This document shows, piece after piece, positions 32,360 to 43,230 of a DNA stretch of 64,000 nucleotides (its first letter is position 1; every line of letters begins with the position of its first letter). Below the pieces are notes generated by a model. It was not told where the DNA came from, did no database searches, and saw only the letters and a program-made list of their open reading frames with translations. A program made the translations under genes and the position numbers. The stretch is from Ramazzottius varieornatus (lineage: Eukaryota > Tardigrada > Eutardigrada > Parachela > Ramazzottiidae), in the NCBI GenBank assembly GCA_001949185.1, contig BDGG01000001.1, positions 6,183,353-6,247,352 of the forward strand, in the 5' to 3' direction.

Positions 32360-32545
32360 GGATCCAACGAGGATTTACAGTACAATGTGCGCAAAAAATT
32401 ATCTCGAAACTGGGTGTTGGATGGAGCGAGATGGCAGTGGTCAATGAAATTTGCGAGGACCACACCAACGTTGTTGTTGGTCACCCGACAACCAAGCCCC
32501 AGTTTAATTATCACGCCCATTACCGACGGTTAATTTTACTACATA
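32360..32545. repeat. Diverged copy of the TACAGTGTACGACA element
   Basis: Shares TGGGTGTTGGATGGAGC.AGATGG, TCAATGAAATTTG and GACGGTTAATTTTACTACA with the complete element at 59510-59678 (there TTGGTGTTGGATGGAGC and AACGGTTAATTCTGTCGTACA). The terminal repeats are eroded. Confidence 0.5.
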
Positions 32546-32715
32546 CTACATCACACACAAAGCCCAGAACTGTCTGCATCGGGCGGATTTTGCACGGACC
32601 GGGTCCGTGAGTTGACCCAGCTGATCGGGACTTTACGGTACTACTTCGTGTCACTGATGCATAGTATGACTTCTGCGTTCACGAGTAGCAGTTCTTCTTG
32701 ATTCTTCAACTGCAC

Positions 32716-34667
32716 ATGCTACAGGAACAGCTGTTCGGTCGTTCGTTGGGAAGAATGGCTCTGGGGAAGGATCCCGGTCAGGAAGCAAAGCTGACTTCTA
32801 CCTTGCTAACCGTCGCCATTACAGTGTCTTTCGGAACTTGGTTTGCCATGGGATATCTGATGGTTGCGCTGAACGGTCTCCAGTTCACCATCGTCAACTG
32901 GATCCGTGCAGTGAAGTGTCAACGGCTAGCCGGTGTGACTTTTCAACGCACAAACGACTCTACCAGTTTGGATCTGTGGTGTCGGCGGTATGAGCCGAAC
33001 GGAGAGAGCAACATCCTGGCAGAAAACAGTGAGCTCAACATCATATGGGCTGTATCGTCTTCGGTTATCACTGTGGGAGGGCTCTTGGCTACCTTTACAT
33101 GCACGTCGCTCGTTCCACGACTGGGTAGGAAGGGATCGTTGTTTTTCACCAGTGGATTATACATCACAGGAACGGTTATGTTTGCGTCGTCAAAGTGGGC
33201 TGCGTCCTTCGAGCTTCTCATTGCTGGCCGCTTCATAGTGGGATGTTCTATGGCCTATATTTGTGTGGTGGCACCGCTGTACATCACCGATCTGACGTCG
33301 CCGCGTTTGCGCGGATCAGTAGGAACTATCCCTGTGATGTAGGTTGGAATAAAGTCGAGACGCACTGTGCAGCTTGGTTGCAGTGCGCGTTCTTCTCTGG
33401 CAGTCAATTTGCTGAGTTTTTCTTTTGCAGATTCTATGACGTAGGCTTGGTCCTGGGCACGAGCTTCAGCCTGCCCATGCTCCTGGGCACGGACGACGGC
33501 TGGCCCTTCCTGATTCTGATTCCATGCCTGCCCGCGCTCGCTCTGTGCTTGGCTCTTCCGTTCTTTCCCGATAGTCCTAGAAGCCTACTCGTCAATCAGG
33601 ACAACGAGAAAGCGCGGGCAGCTCTGGTCTGGCTGCGAAGAACGCCAGACGTTGACGAAGAGCTAGCCGCCATACAGTCCTCTATCGACAACGAAGTCAA
33701 GGACCACACATCCGTCATTCGGTTTTTCCGGACGCCTTTCCTCCGATCGACTTTTCTGATCTGCTTTGTGGCCATGGTGTCTCAGCAGTTCTCCGGCTAT
33801 CAGTGCATCGTCTTTTACTCCACATCGATCTTCAACAGTGTCGGCTTGACGCAAAACCACGCTGTGTACGCCACCACTGGTGCGTATCTTTTGTGCTTCT
33901 CGCACGCCTGACATAATATGGCAAACTTGGAGAAGTTCGAAAAGGGATCATCTGCATTCGGTCAATGGAAAGCAAAACTGTCTATTGCATCCGAAGATCA
34001 TCAAACCGGAGGCCGGCAAACAGTCTCGAGGGGATCACCAACTCCAGAGGCGCACGTTCCCGATAAGCAACAAAGGAAGTGCGTCACTTGAGAAAAAAGA
34101 CGATCATGCCGAGGTGGTTTGCGGCCTCCCAAATTTTGAACTGCGCGGGAGTAGATAATGTCAGCGTATTTTCCAGGTTTATGGATAACGCTGCTGTGTT
34201 GCACACTTTTGTCATCGGCCCTAATGGAGAAGCTGGGCAGACGGATGTTGATTTTGGGAGGCAACTTCTTTGAAGGACTGTCATTGGCACTTTTGGTGAT
34301 TTTCATGGCAATGACGAAACAAGGGCATGAATGGACAAAGAATGTCAGTGTGGCTTGCTTGTTCACCTTTGTCGCGTCATATGGAATGGGGCCCATAACA
34401 GTGCCATGGATCCTGCCGACCGAGTTGTTCAATGCGCAGTCCAGTGCGACGGCCATGACCTGGACAGCAGTCACGTCGTGGGCAGCCGCCTTACTCTCCA
34501 CGTTCATCTTCCCGGTTGTTGTGTCCAGAGCGGAAGAGTATACGTTTATCATTTTCATTGGGATCTTGCTGCTTTCGTCCGTGTTTCTGTACTTTCGACA
34601 ACCTGAGACCAAAGGCCGTTCGGCGGAAGCAGTACAAGCTGCGCTTCGACGTGGCAAAAGACTTTAG
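32716..34667 (+). CDS. SLC2-type sugar transporter (major facilitator)
   Basis: Exons 32716-33338, 33431-33879 and 34177-34667 keep phase and give 520 residues; a second in-frame Met at 32755 could also be the start. Family motifs appear in order: RLGRKG after TM2, SPRLRG after TM4, PDSPRSLL (PESPR-like) before the central loop, QQFSGYQ in TM7, LGRRM after TM8, GPITVPWILPTELF in TM10 and PETKG at the end of TM12. Twelve hydrophobic spans are visible. The role is facilitated hexose or related sugar uptake at the plasma membrane; the substrate cannot be read from sequence. Intron 1 uses donor AT|GTAGGT, which removes an apparent TAG stop. Confidence 0.93.
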
Positions 34668-36597
34668 CGCTCCTTTCGGTACGTATCTCACTTCGATGTC
34701 AAAAGATCAAGTTTGTCGCGGTATATAACGTGATCCGTGGGTCCGACGCGACCTGATTGCTCACCTCGGTATTTACACGCCAATGTCCGGAAATAGTTCC
34801 CACTAGCTTTTCCTATACACATTCGACACCAACTGATTTGGTCCACATATTCAAACATCGTTAAATACTTACATGATAGAGATCAGTTTCGTTGAATGTA
34901 CAGTAATTCAATCCTCAAAGTAAGTACGCTGTTTATTTGGATAATCCCGTTTGGCCCATCCATGAGCACCATTAGTCCATTACTGTGTGCATCTACCCTG
35001 GTTTAACTTAGGTTTCTCCACTGTCTTGCCGACAATTTTGCTAACTGGATCATTAGCACCGTTAGGCACAAACGGGAATAAGTACGCCAAGTCCGAAAAA
35101 GATTTCTGGGTGAAACGCGAACCTTGTGGTTACAGTACTATTGCGGGCAGAAAGTACATACCATGACATAGATTCCAGACAGAAAGTTTTCACCTTTCCG
35201 CTCCGCCCTTGCACTAGACCAGCTAGTGAAACGGTTTTAGTAACCCTGACAAGGTATTTACGCCAGTCGGTCCGCTCTGAACTCTGAAACCAATTCGCTA
35301 TATAAGTGGATGACAGTTCACTGTATAAACAGAGGCAGGCAGCATCGGCGGAAATAATTCCTGGACGCCACTACAAAATTCGGGCACATGGATACAATGG
35401 CCGTACGGCTCCGTCCCAATGACGTAACCAAACCGCTTTGACGTAATGCACTTTGATTTGATTCCTGAGTGACAAGGAGACGATCAGCTGATCGTCGAAG
35501 AGTGTGTGTGGTTCGCCAGACAGCTTGCTGTCTCGGAGCTGTTGTACTTCATGGTGCGCAATTTGGAGCGGCAACGACGTCAAATCCAATCAGCTGTTCA
35601 TCTCATTGTCAATGAAAAAGTCTCAGTCAAGAGTATACGTCATCGCACCAGACTTGTACGCTAGTGTACGACAATATTTCCTCTGTTCCAGAATTTCGCA
35701 GTGTCGTCCAGGAATTAGTTCCGCCGATACCGTCTGCTCTGTTTTATGGAGTGGACCCTTTTTTATTTTTCCATCTTATTTCCTTTGTAGTTAGAGTGGA
35801 CCGACTGGCGTAAATCCTTGTGAGTACCTGACTGCCGGTCTCGTTACCCACGTTCTTATCAACCAAATCTCAGAAACTTCTGCATGCTCCACTACCCTTA
35901 CCATTATTCCCCGTTACCGCTTTTTCGGTCTGTAGTTTTTGGACTCTAGGTTCGATGCGCTGGCGTTTAAAGGGTTTCAGCGATATTTTTTGTCACAAGA
36001 CGAAGTCTCGCTCGCAGCATACAGATGCAGAAAACCTTCTGGGAGAGTTCGGCACACTGTACGAGTGCGCGAAGTGAAAATTGACAACGGGTATCAAAAC
36101 AAAGTCCATATTGACACGTTAGGACCGACAGCTTGTGGTCTCCACCACATGGCCATAACTCGAGCAGACTATCTTCAACAGACCCGACAGCTTCCGATAT
36201 CACTAACGGAGCGAGAACTTTATGTTGCCATGTTCGAGATTAATCAGTCTGCTGTGTTTACTCATTGAAACAGCCACAGTTTCTGCTCAACGCGGTGGAC
36301 TACGCGGTAACCCCGACATCTTTCGAACCTGCCTTGTAGGCTGACGATAAGATTACGCTGCACACCCCGACACAGTAGCTAATTTTGGATACAAAAAAAC
36401 CCTCTGTACTGGAACATAAAACTTATCCATGCATGCATTTATGATGTGTCTGTACTACAGCGCCTCTACCAGGCGTCACACCACGCGTTTCATCCGTTTC
36501 TGCGTGAGATTGTCTAACAATTCTAAATTCGAACTGATGATCCCTGCGTTGCGAAGGAGCACGAACGTTTCGAGTGAACTCTGATTTCTACCATCAG
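34668..36597. other. Intergenic with one MITE
   Basis: Apart from the element at 35257-35814, I see no gene or RNA in this stretch. Confidence 0.45.
35257..35814. mobile_element. TIR element with long inverted ends (TTTACGCCAGTCGGTCC)
   Basis: TTTACGCCAGTCGGTCCGCT at the left and AGTGGACCGACTGGCGTAAA at the right are inverses. A second inverted block lies further in (AACAGAG.CAG...ATCGGCGGAA.TAATTCCTGG at 35330-35370 against 35695-35730), so the inverted ends are at least 100 bases long with gaps. No coding capacity. Confidence 0.75.
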
Positions 36598-37804
36598 ATG
36601 TCTCTTCCTTTGAAGCGACGCCTTCATCTCATCCTGCATGTATCACGAAACCATTTCTTTCACACACGTGGTAAAAGGAAAGCTTGTACTGTTCTCTTCG
36701 CGGCAATGCTCCTGATGCTAGTCCTTGCTCTCAACTTCCGTGATTTCGGTTACCTGACTCGACCGATATGGGACACGCCTCCGGTCCCGTTCAGCATCTC
36801 TCCTCACTTCGACCATCCATCCATACCAATCTCAGAACTGTGCTCTCTCCATGGCTGGAAACCACGAAAGGAGAATTCTACTGTACGTGTCTTCGATGCG
36901 ACTATTTTTAGCTTCGAGGACGACTTGCTCGAGATCCGCTTACACGAACTGTGGGATGTTGTCGATCGCTTTATCATCGTGGAAGCCGACAAGACCTTCA
37001 CTGGAAAACCGAAACCAGTTCGCTTCCCGGGACTTCGTAAAAATAAAGACTTTAGCTGGGCGGAAAGTAAGCTTCTGTACAAGGAAGTGACGCTAAAGTC
37101 ACCCAATGAGGCGAAAAACGTTTCGCTGGCTCATCTAGCCTGGCGAAACGAAGCAAGAATGAGGAAACAACTGACTTCGCTTCTGACATCTAACGGCCTG
37201 AAAGCCGGAGATCTGGTCATTCAGTCTGACATGGATGAGCTTCCTTTCCAGAGGACGATTGCGCTGTTCAGGGCTTGTGAAGGGTACCCAGATCTGATGC
37301 ATTTAGAGATGAGGACCTTCATGTACTCGTTCGAGTTTCCACGTATGGGACCAGGTGACGCCAAAACCTCAATCAAGACGAAAAGAGATAACGACGAGTG
37401 GTATTACAGTCATCAACGCAAGTCGGACCATGTCCTGGCGGATGCTGGCTGGCATTGCAGTTTCTGCTTCAGGCACTTGGAAGACTTTAGAACAAAGATG
37501 CTGGGGTACAGCCACTTCGATCGGGTTACCAAGTCGAAGTTTCTGGACGATACCGAAATTCAGGAGCGGATATGTGCCGGGAAAGATTTGTTTGACATGT
37601 TCCCGGTAAGCCTGCAAGTGGATGTGTTCCGAAGGTTCATTTATTTCACGCACTTGGTTACAGGAAGTTTACACGTTCAGAGATCTGGTGTATCAGTTCT
37701 GGAGACACCCTCCCCGAAGCAGTTCGTTTATTCAGATACCGACGTGGATATTACAAAATGCAAGACGATTTGCCTTCTTGCTACCCGGTGGTTGCATTCG
37801 GTGA
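36598..37804 (+). CDS. MGAT3: Beta-1,4-mannosyl-glycoprotein N-acetylglucosaminyltransferase
   Basis: Two exons, 36598-37605 and 37664-37804, give 382 residues. The first exon would read on past the donor (CCG|GTAAGC) for 85 codons, but the spliced frame restores the family C-terminus EVYTFRDLVYQFWR...FAFLLPGGCIR. A type II signal anchor lies at about residues 26-46 (TVLFAAMLLMLVLAL). GT17 signatures include RVFDATIFSFEDDLLEIRLHELW, FIIVEADKTFTG and the acidic QSDMDELP. The enzyme adds bisecting GlcNAc to N-glycans in the Golgi. It is shorter than the 533-residue human protein because the stem region is short. The start is the first ATG; an in-frame GTG lies upstream at 36574. Confidence 0.93.
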
Positions 37805-39065
37805 AGTCTGGAGTAGACAGATGTGCGACTTTCCCTGCTCCGGATACGAAGTGGATTTGAGACCATTGACGGGAACAGCAACTGGATCTTACCCCTGTGG
37901 TCCACATAGATGACGAATGTACACCTTCGTCCGGTACAGTGGCTCCTTCTGTCAGGATAGTTCTATCGGAGTCTGGGTGTCAGTCTGCCCGAAGATCTGG
38001 ATCCTGAAGAGAGACGTCTTAGCAGTCGCGCGCAGCGCATCATCCCATATACACATATGTATTTCCATCCGCGTGTGGATGACCTGTAACACAGTGCAAT
38101 CGAAGGTGGTGAATTCCGGACAAGACCCACAGATTGACTACACAGGAAGCTCCCAGCTTCCTTCTGGTGGCTCTGTTCGCTCAGTCCATGTTCACGTTTC
38201 GACGTTTGCTTTTGGGTTCTATGCCCAAGGAGTGCAGTGTGTAGGAACACGTTAGTTGCCTGATGATCAGAGAATGGATTATTAACGTCGCGTGAAGGAG
38301 CCCAACTGTCCCAAAGAAGATTCTGATCTGATTGGCGTAACGTCACATTTCAGGCCTGTCTAGCCTGGGCATATGGGTTTTTGTCTGACCTTGTGGAAAT
38401 TCGAAAACAGGGGCCAGCAATGGGCTCTCAGCCTGTGCTTCCAAAAGGAGACCGACAATGTTCCCAGTTACCTTCCTTACCTTGACATATCTGTGAATTG
38501 TGCTCCAGAGAAGTGAGAGAACCAGCTCCGTTATTCGAAGCGTGACTACGGCAGCGCGACAACACAGCAGACTGGACAACATCCACAACTGGCAGCGGAC
38601 TACGTCACCCACCACTGTGACGTAGATTCGGGTTTCCTGCTAAAACCTTTAAATTTGTAATATGAAACCAAAAAATCCGATACACGGCCACCTAATTTCA
38701 TTTCGCGCACATTTATTTCACAGTGAACTCAATGGCATGGTGTTTCACCGATGTTCTGTACCCCTTTTCCGCTATAGCTATCACATCAATCTCTTCACGC
38801 CAACCTGAGACGACCCCAGCTCTGTTTGTAAAGTCAGTCGATCTGCCGTTCTATGGTGAACAAGTCCCGCGTTCTTCCCACCATCACCACACTACACTCA
38901 AAGAGCAGTAAGTCAAATTCGCAAAACAGTTCACACTGAACAGCGCTTTCGCCCATCTCGAGAATATTCGAGAAACAAACAAGTCATGTAGAAACAATCA
39001 GTCCTTTGGGAAGCATACCACAGGTCGATAAAATGAAATCTCTCAATAAGAGGAACCACGTTGAG
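37805..39065. other. Intergenic, nothing recognised
   Basis: This stretch lies between the 3' ends of MGAT3 and DNAJC2, which converge. Frames in it show no family motif. Confidence 0.45.
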
Positions 39066-42000
39066 TTATTTTGGAGATGCTTTCCCCGCTGCGGCTTTCT
39101 GGGCTTTGATCTTCTCCACCAGTTCCTACAAAAACAGGCGAGCCCATCAGTTTTATCTCATACCAATCTTACATACAGGTAATGCGGAGCTATCGTAGCG
39201 CCATCATATGGAACCTAGGCAGCCAAACTCGACAAGATCGTTTCCCGAGATGGCGCACCCTTTCAGCAAATACCACCGAAAACGTGCGCTACTGGGTAGA
39301 CAATGTTGCCCAGTATGTTCTTCCGCAGCTCCCATACAGACACAAACTCAGTTTGTTATCCGGAGAATTTCAAGAAACTAATACTTACTTTGTATCGTTT
39401 CAAACATTCTTCTTTGGACCGCGTTTGCATTTCATTAGCAATGTTCTGCCACCTGTCGGTATCTGACGCCGGGAACTTCTTCAGGCACTGCTCCAGCTGC
39501 TTCTGTTCGGCAGGCGACCATGGCTTTAGACCACCGTCACCCTGAACAGCCACTCCATTGCTTTGCTCTGTCAAGGAAATCAATCAAATCGAAATCTCGC
39601 ACCGAAATGGGGGGAGCCATGACCACAGCAGATCATTCCTACCGCTGTCTCTTTCTGATATCGAGTTATCATCTTTGGTTGGTTTCAACACCGACTTTTG
39701 TTTCGTGACGAAGGCATCGTACGCTTTACTGTTCACCTCGTTCTTCAGTACGTCATGGTGTTGATCTGGAAGAAGAATCGGTGCTTTTTATCTTGAGAAA
39801 TTTATCCATATTCGGAGTTGGAAGGTCATTGCTTACCGATCTGTTTGAGACTTTTACTTTTGGCAATGACATCTTTAGCCGTTTTCCTTTTCCTGTCCTT
39901 TTCTTTCGTGATGGCATTCAAGAAAAGGTGGTGATTGATATACTCTGCCACCACTTGCCACCGGTTCCCTGTACCAGGTGGATACAGGTTGACTGCTTTG
40001 ACCAGCAACCGGAACTCTTCGTCGGACCACTGCGAGTCAGTCTCCTGCTGCTTCTGTGCCGCTTCCTTCTTCTCTTTCTCTTCCCTCTCCCTCACTATAG
40101 CTTCCTTCACTGCCTCGACTTTCTTGTCGAGGACGTCGATTTCGGCGTAGAAGGCGGTTTTGGCGGATACTTTATCGGAAGACGAGAGTCTCTGGTTGAG
40201 CTCTTGAAGCTGAAGACCGGACAAGGCATCACAGAGCCTCTCAGTATCCTGCATCACCTTCAGCTGACTCCCGGAATCTTCCAAAAAGTAGTTCAGGCCC
40301 TACGAGGTGCCACAAACAAGTCAGCTTCGGCATATGGACGGCAATTAAACACTAGAAATAGTTTTTATCCACCTGCATACACATCCCGATTTGATGACTG
40401 CAGCCCATATATTCAGGTACGTGAAAGCAGATACCATCATCCACCCGCAGACCGGTTAGTATGCAATATTACAGCACATATGTATGCAGGTACGTGATGG
40501 ACGAGACTGTCATCATAAATCTGCGTACCCTGATCCTTAAGTCTAGTATTGGCACATGTATGCAGGTTTGCGAAATTTATCGGAATGGTAGGACGCACCT
40601 TGAGTAAATCCCACAAAGTCTTTCGCTCTTTTTTGAGCACTTTCTTTTCGGCTTCTTTTTCTTTTTTCACTTTCTCGGCTTCAGCTTTCAGGGCATCTTC
40701 TTGTTGTTTCTTTACTTCCATCTCTTTCTCGAGGGCTTTCATCCTTTGCTGTTCCTCCTGCTCTTGCTTCTGCCGCAGAGCTTCCTTCTTGGCTGCTTTT
40801 TTTGCTTCGGTCCGTTTCTTTTCTTCTTCTCTCATTCTTACTATCCTCGGATCGCTATTGAAAGCGTTATCAACAAGCTTACGTATCCTGGCCGCTTCCT
40901 TGTTCTTTCTTTCCTAAAACAATCAGAAAAAAAATACAGAATATCAAATTCAGGAAAATCGAGAAACGAAATTAACCAAGAATTACCATTCGCTTCGCTT
41001 TATTTTCCTTCTCCATATACCTCCGTTCATACCGATCTTCACCAGTAACTGGCTCATCCAGGTAAGAGAAATCTCGCCAGGATTGAAAGTCGTACCAGAA
41101 ATCGTAAAAATCATCCACATACTCGTCCTTTGATTTCAGACCACCAAGCTGAGGAACGGGTTGTTTCGCAGACCATCGCGAATTGTATCTGAAAGCCTGA
41201 CCAAATCTGTCAAAAAACTTGTCACGTTCGTCGGCTTCGAGCTTGTCCGGAACATCGTCGGCTACCGTGGCCACAACCGTGTCCGCGCTGTCATAAGCCT
41301 TCCTCTTTTCAGGATCGCTGAGAACATCGTTGGCTTTGGTTATACAGGCGAAGTAGTCCTTCGTCTCGTCCGACACCGGGTCGCCTTTCTACAGAAGAAT
41401 ACATTCAGAAAATGGATCCCGAAAAGGGTAATTGAGAACTCGAGGAACAAACTCGGCGAAAATGTTTTTACTTCTTAGTCAGTTACACTCAAAACATGCG
41501 CCACTTGGGAAAGGAAACAAGCTTGGTTAGATCGTTCTTCAAAGTGGTGCACGTGTCTAGCGATATTGGGTGGTAGCGTGCGCCACTTGGAATATCAATC
41601 TTATCGAACTTGTTTGCTTATCCCAACTCAGCTGCCTTACCTGTCTTCGTTTGTCAGGATGATGACGAAGGATTCGCTGCTTGTACGCCTTCTTGATATC
41701 TTCGTCCGTCGCCTGGTACCGTAGCTCACCAATACCCAGGACCAGATAGTGATCTTGATCCTGTCAAGCGGTATGAATTTCAGAGATGAAGTTTCAAATT
41801 TTCTTTCGATAAATCCAATTCTTCAAACTCTTCCGTCACAAACATCGTTCCGACGGTCTTACCTTCCACTGAGTAGGGTCGAGATGTTTCAGGTAATCTT
41901 CCTGATTTTCGTGGGAGACTTTGAAGGGGATAATCACACCTGTGGAGTAAAACGGTCATGCACAAGTGACAAGTACTGTAATGCTCCATAAACTTCGCGA

Positions 42001-42425
42001 AACACGTCGTCATACGCGCGAAACATCCCTTAGGGGGTTGGTAGGGCAAAACTTTCGGACCGGCGTTCAACTGGACGCGTAAGATCACGTGCTTCGCGAA
42101 GTTCATGAAGCATTACAGTACTATTCAATAAATAATGCACATGTTCGTGGATTGCTGATTGAACTCACTCTGTCCATTGATGTAATTTTTATCGTTGGCG
42201 AGGTTGGCGTTATTCTTGACGCCGGATTTCGTTTGTCTCAGCTATAACAACCGTTACACATTGGCTGGGCAGAACTTCGGGATGACTTGGAAGAGACAGT
42301 CTTACGCGTTTTCGACTGCTAGTGGCGGCTTCGCAGTACGGTCGGAGGAAGGTGTTGTAGAAATAGTCCCGGTGCTCCTGTACTTCTTTCGCCAAGAGAA
42401 CGGCTGTCTCCGTCGCTACGTGCAT
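39066..42425 (-). CDS. DNAJC2: Zuotin/MPP11-type J protein (DnaJ homologue C2)
   Basis: Ten minus-strand exons: 42425-42306, 42241-42169, 41939-41863, 41760-41641, 41388-40987, 40913-40599, 40299-39837, 39765-39643, 39567-39389, 39125-39066; phases agree and give 643 residues (human 621). The J domain spans about residues 90-170, with [11 protein letters not shown] and the HPD motif (RHHPDKRRQ). The ZUO region follows ([26 protein letters not shown]), then a long Lys/Glu-rich helix (ribosome-binding type) in exon 6 and two SANT/Myb domains ([41 protein letters not shown]). It acts as the J partner of Hsp70 at the ribosome exit and, in animals, also in chromatin. The start Met has an in-frame stop six bases upstream. 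The first 60 residues are divergent. Confidence 0.95.
41498..41602. mobile_element. AGATCGTT..GTGGCGCAC short element in DNAJC2 intron
   Basis: TTAGATCGTTCTTCAAAGTG with GTGCACG at 41527 and the inverse GTGCGCCACTTGG near 41579-41591 form one copy. An extra solo end (GCGCCACTTGG) sits at 41499-41509. Same family as 16782-16916. Confidence 0.65.
41976..42118. mobile_element. Small TIR element in DNAJC2 intron 2
   Basis: CTGTAATGCTCCATAAACTT with CGCGAA at the left is mirrored at the right by GCTTCGCGAAGTTCATGAAG with CATTACAG. TA flanks both sides (41974-41975, 42119-42120). The arms are about 45 bases of the 143-base element. A solo end resembling the right arm lies near 26573-26605. Confidence 0.8.
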
Positions 42426-43230
42426 TCTTCAGCAGTCCACAATGATCCAACTTCCTAAAACAACTTCTGGAGTTTGTGAAGATGTCTTGGATAGGTAGGA
42501 GGAGAACTCAACTCGAGAAAGCAGGGAAGAAAATAACTGTTTCGTAAATCGAAATTTTCGAGAATCGAGAAGAATTTAACTTTCAACCAAATCAATAATC
42601 AAGATGTCCGGTGTTCACACGGTTTCATTACCGTTCAGCAGTGGAACCGTGCGAACGTTTGGAACAGTCGAGTCGAGGGGTTTTGGGCATTCCGAACAGG
42701 TGTTACAACATCGATTGATTACCCTTTGTTGTTGACCGTTCCCAGCGTGGAATTCTTTCTTCTCAACGCCAAAATCGTACTTTCGATTCATGGCGCCATA
42801 ATTCCAAAGATCGGTTTATTTTATCCGAAGACCTTTCAAGACGCTTCCCAAGTCCGGTTGACATCATTAATGGAAAGTATAATGTTCGAAAGGCGGCAAA
42901 GGCCCGAAAATGCCTTGCGGCTCCCTAAAGGCACCGTGATACTAACTTAGTAAGCGAAAAGACCGAAGAGCGAAGTTCATTTTTTGCCCGTAGACAACCG
43001 CTGAATGATAGTCATCACTGCTATGTAGGTCGTCTCTGTACTACAGTACACCAAAAGAACAGTCTTACGAACAGCTGAGCGAATAAGTTACCATCAAGGA
43101 TTCACGTGGACGATCCGACGGTTGCACCTGATTTGTTCTTCGTGCTTTGCAGCTTCGATCCACTGGGTACATACCGGCCTTGTCACTCGTTTTCGTCTAC
43201 TCCGACAAGCAACCGCATCGTTCTTTCATC
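42426..43230. other. Divergent intergenic region DNAJC2/PSAT1
   Basis: It should contain the promoters of the minus-strand DNAJC2 and plus-strand PSAT1. A possible DNAJC2 5' UTR acceptor (GTTTTAG) lies near 42455. No motif is strong enough to annotate. Confidence 0.4.

Larger units (their letters stand above)
30501..32715. other. Repeat-rich intergenic region
   Basis: Contains the CAGT-type tract at 31580-31894 and the diverged MITE-like segment at 32360-32545. I recognise no gene. The frame at 30779-30985 might belong to the decayed transposon but shows no motif. Confidence 0.4.

Noticed and set aside
32233-32520. A 95-codon minus-strand frame
   Set aside because: It falls within the diverged MITE-like repeat related to 59510-59678.
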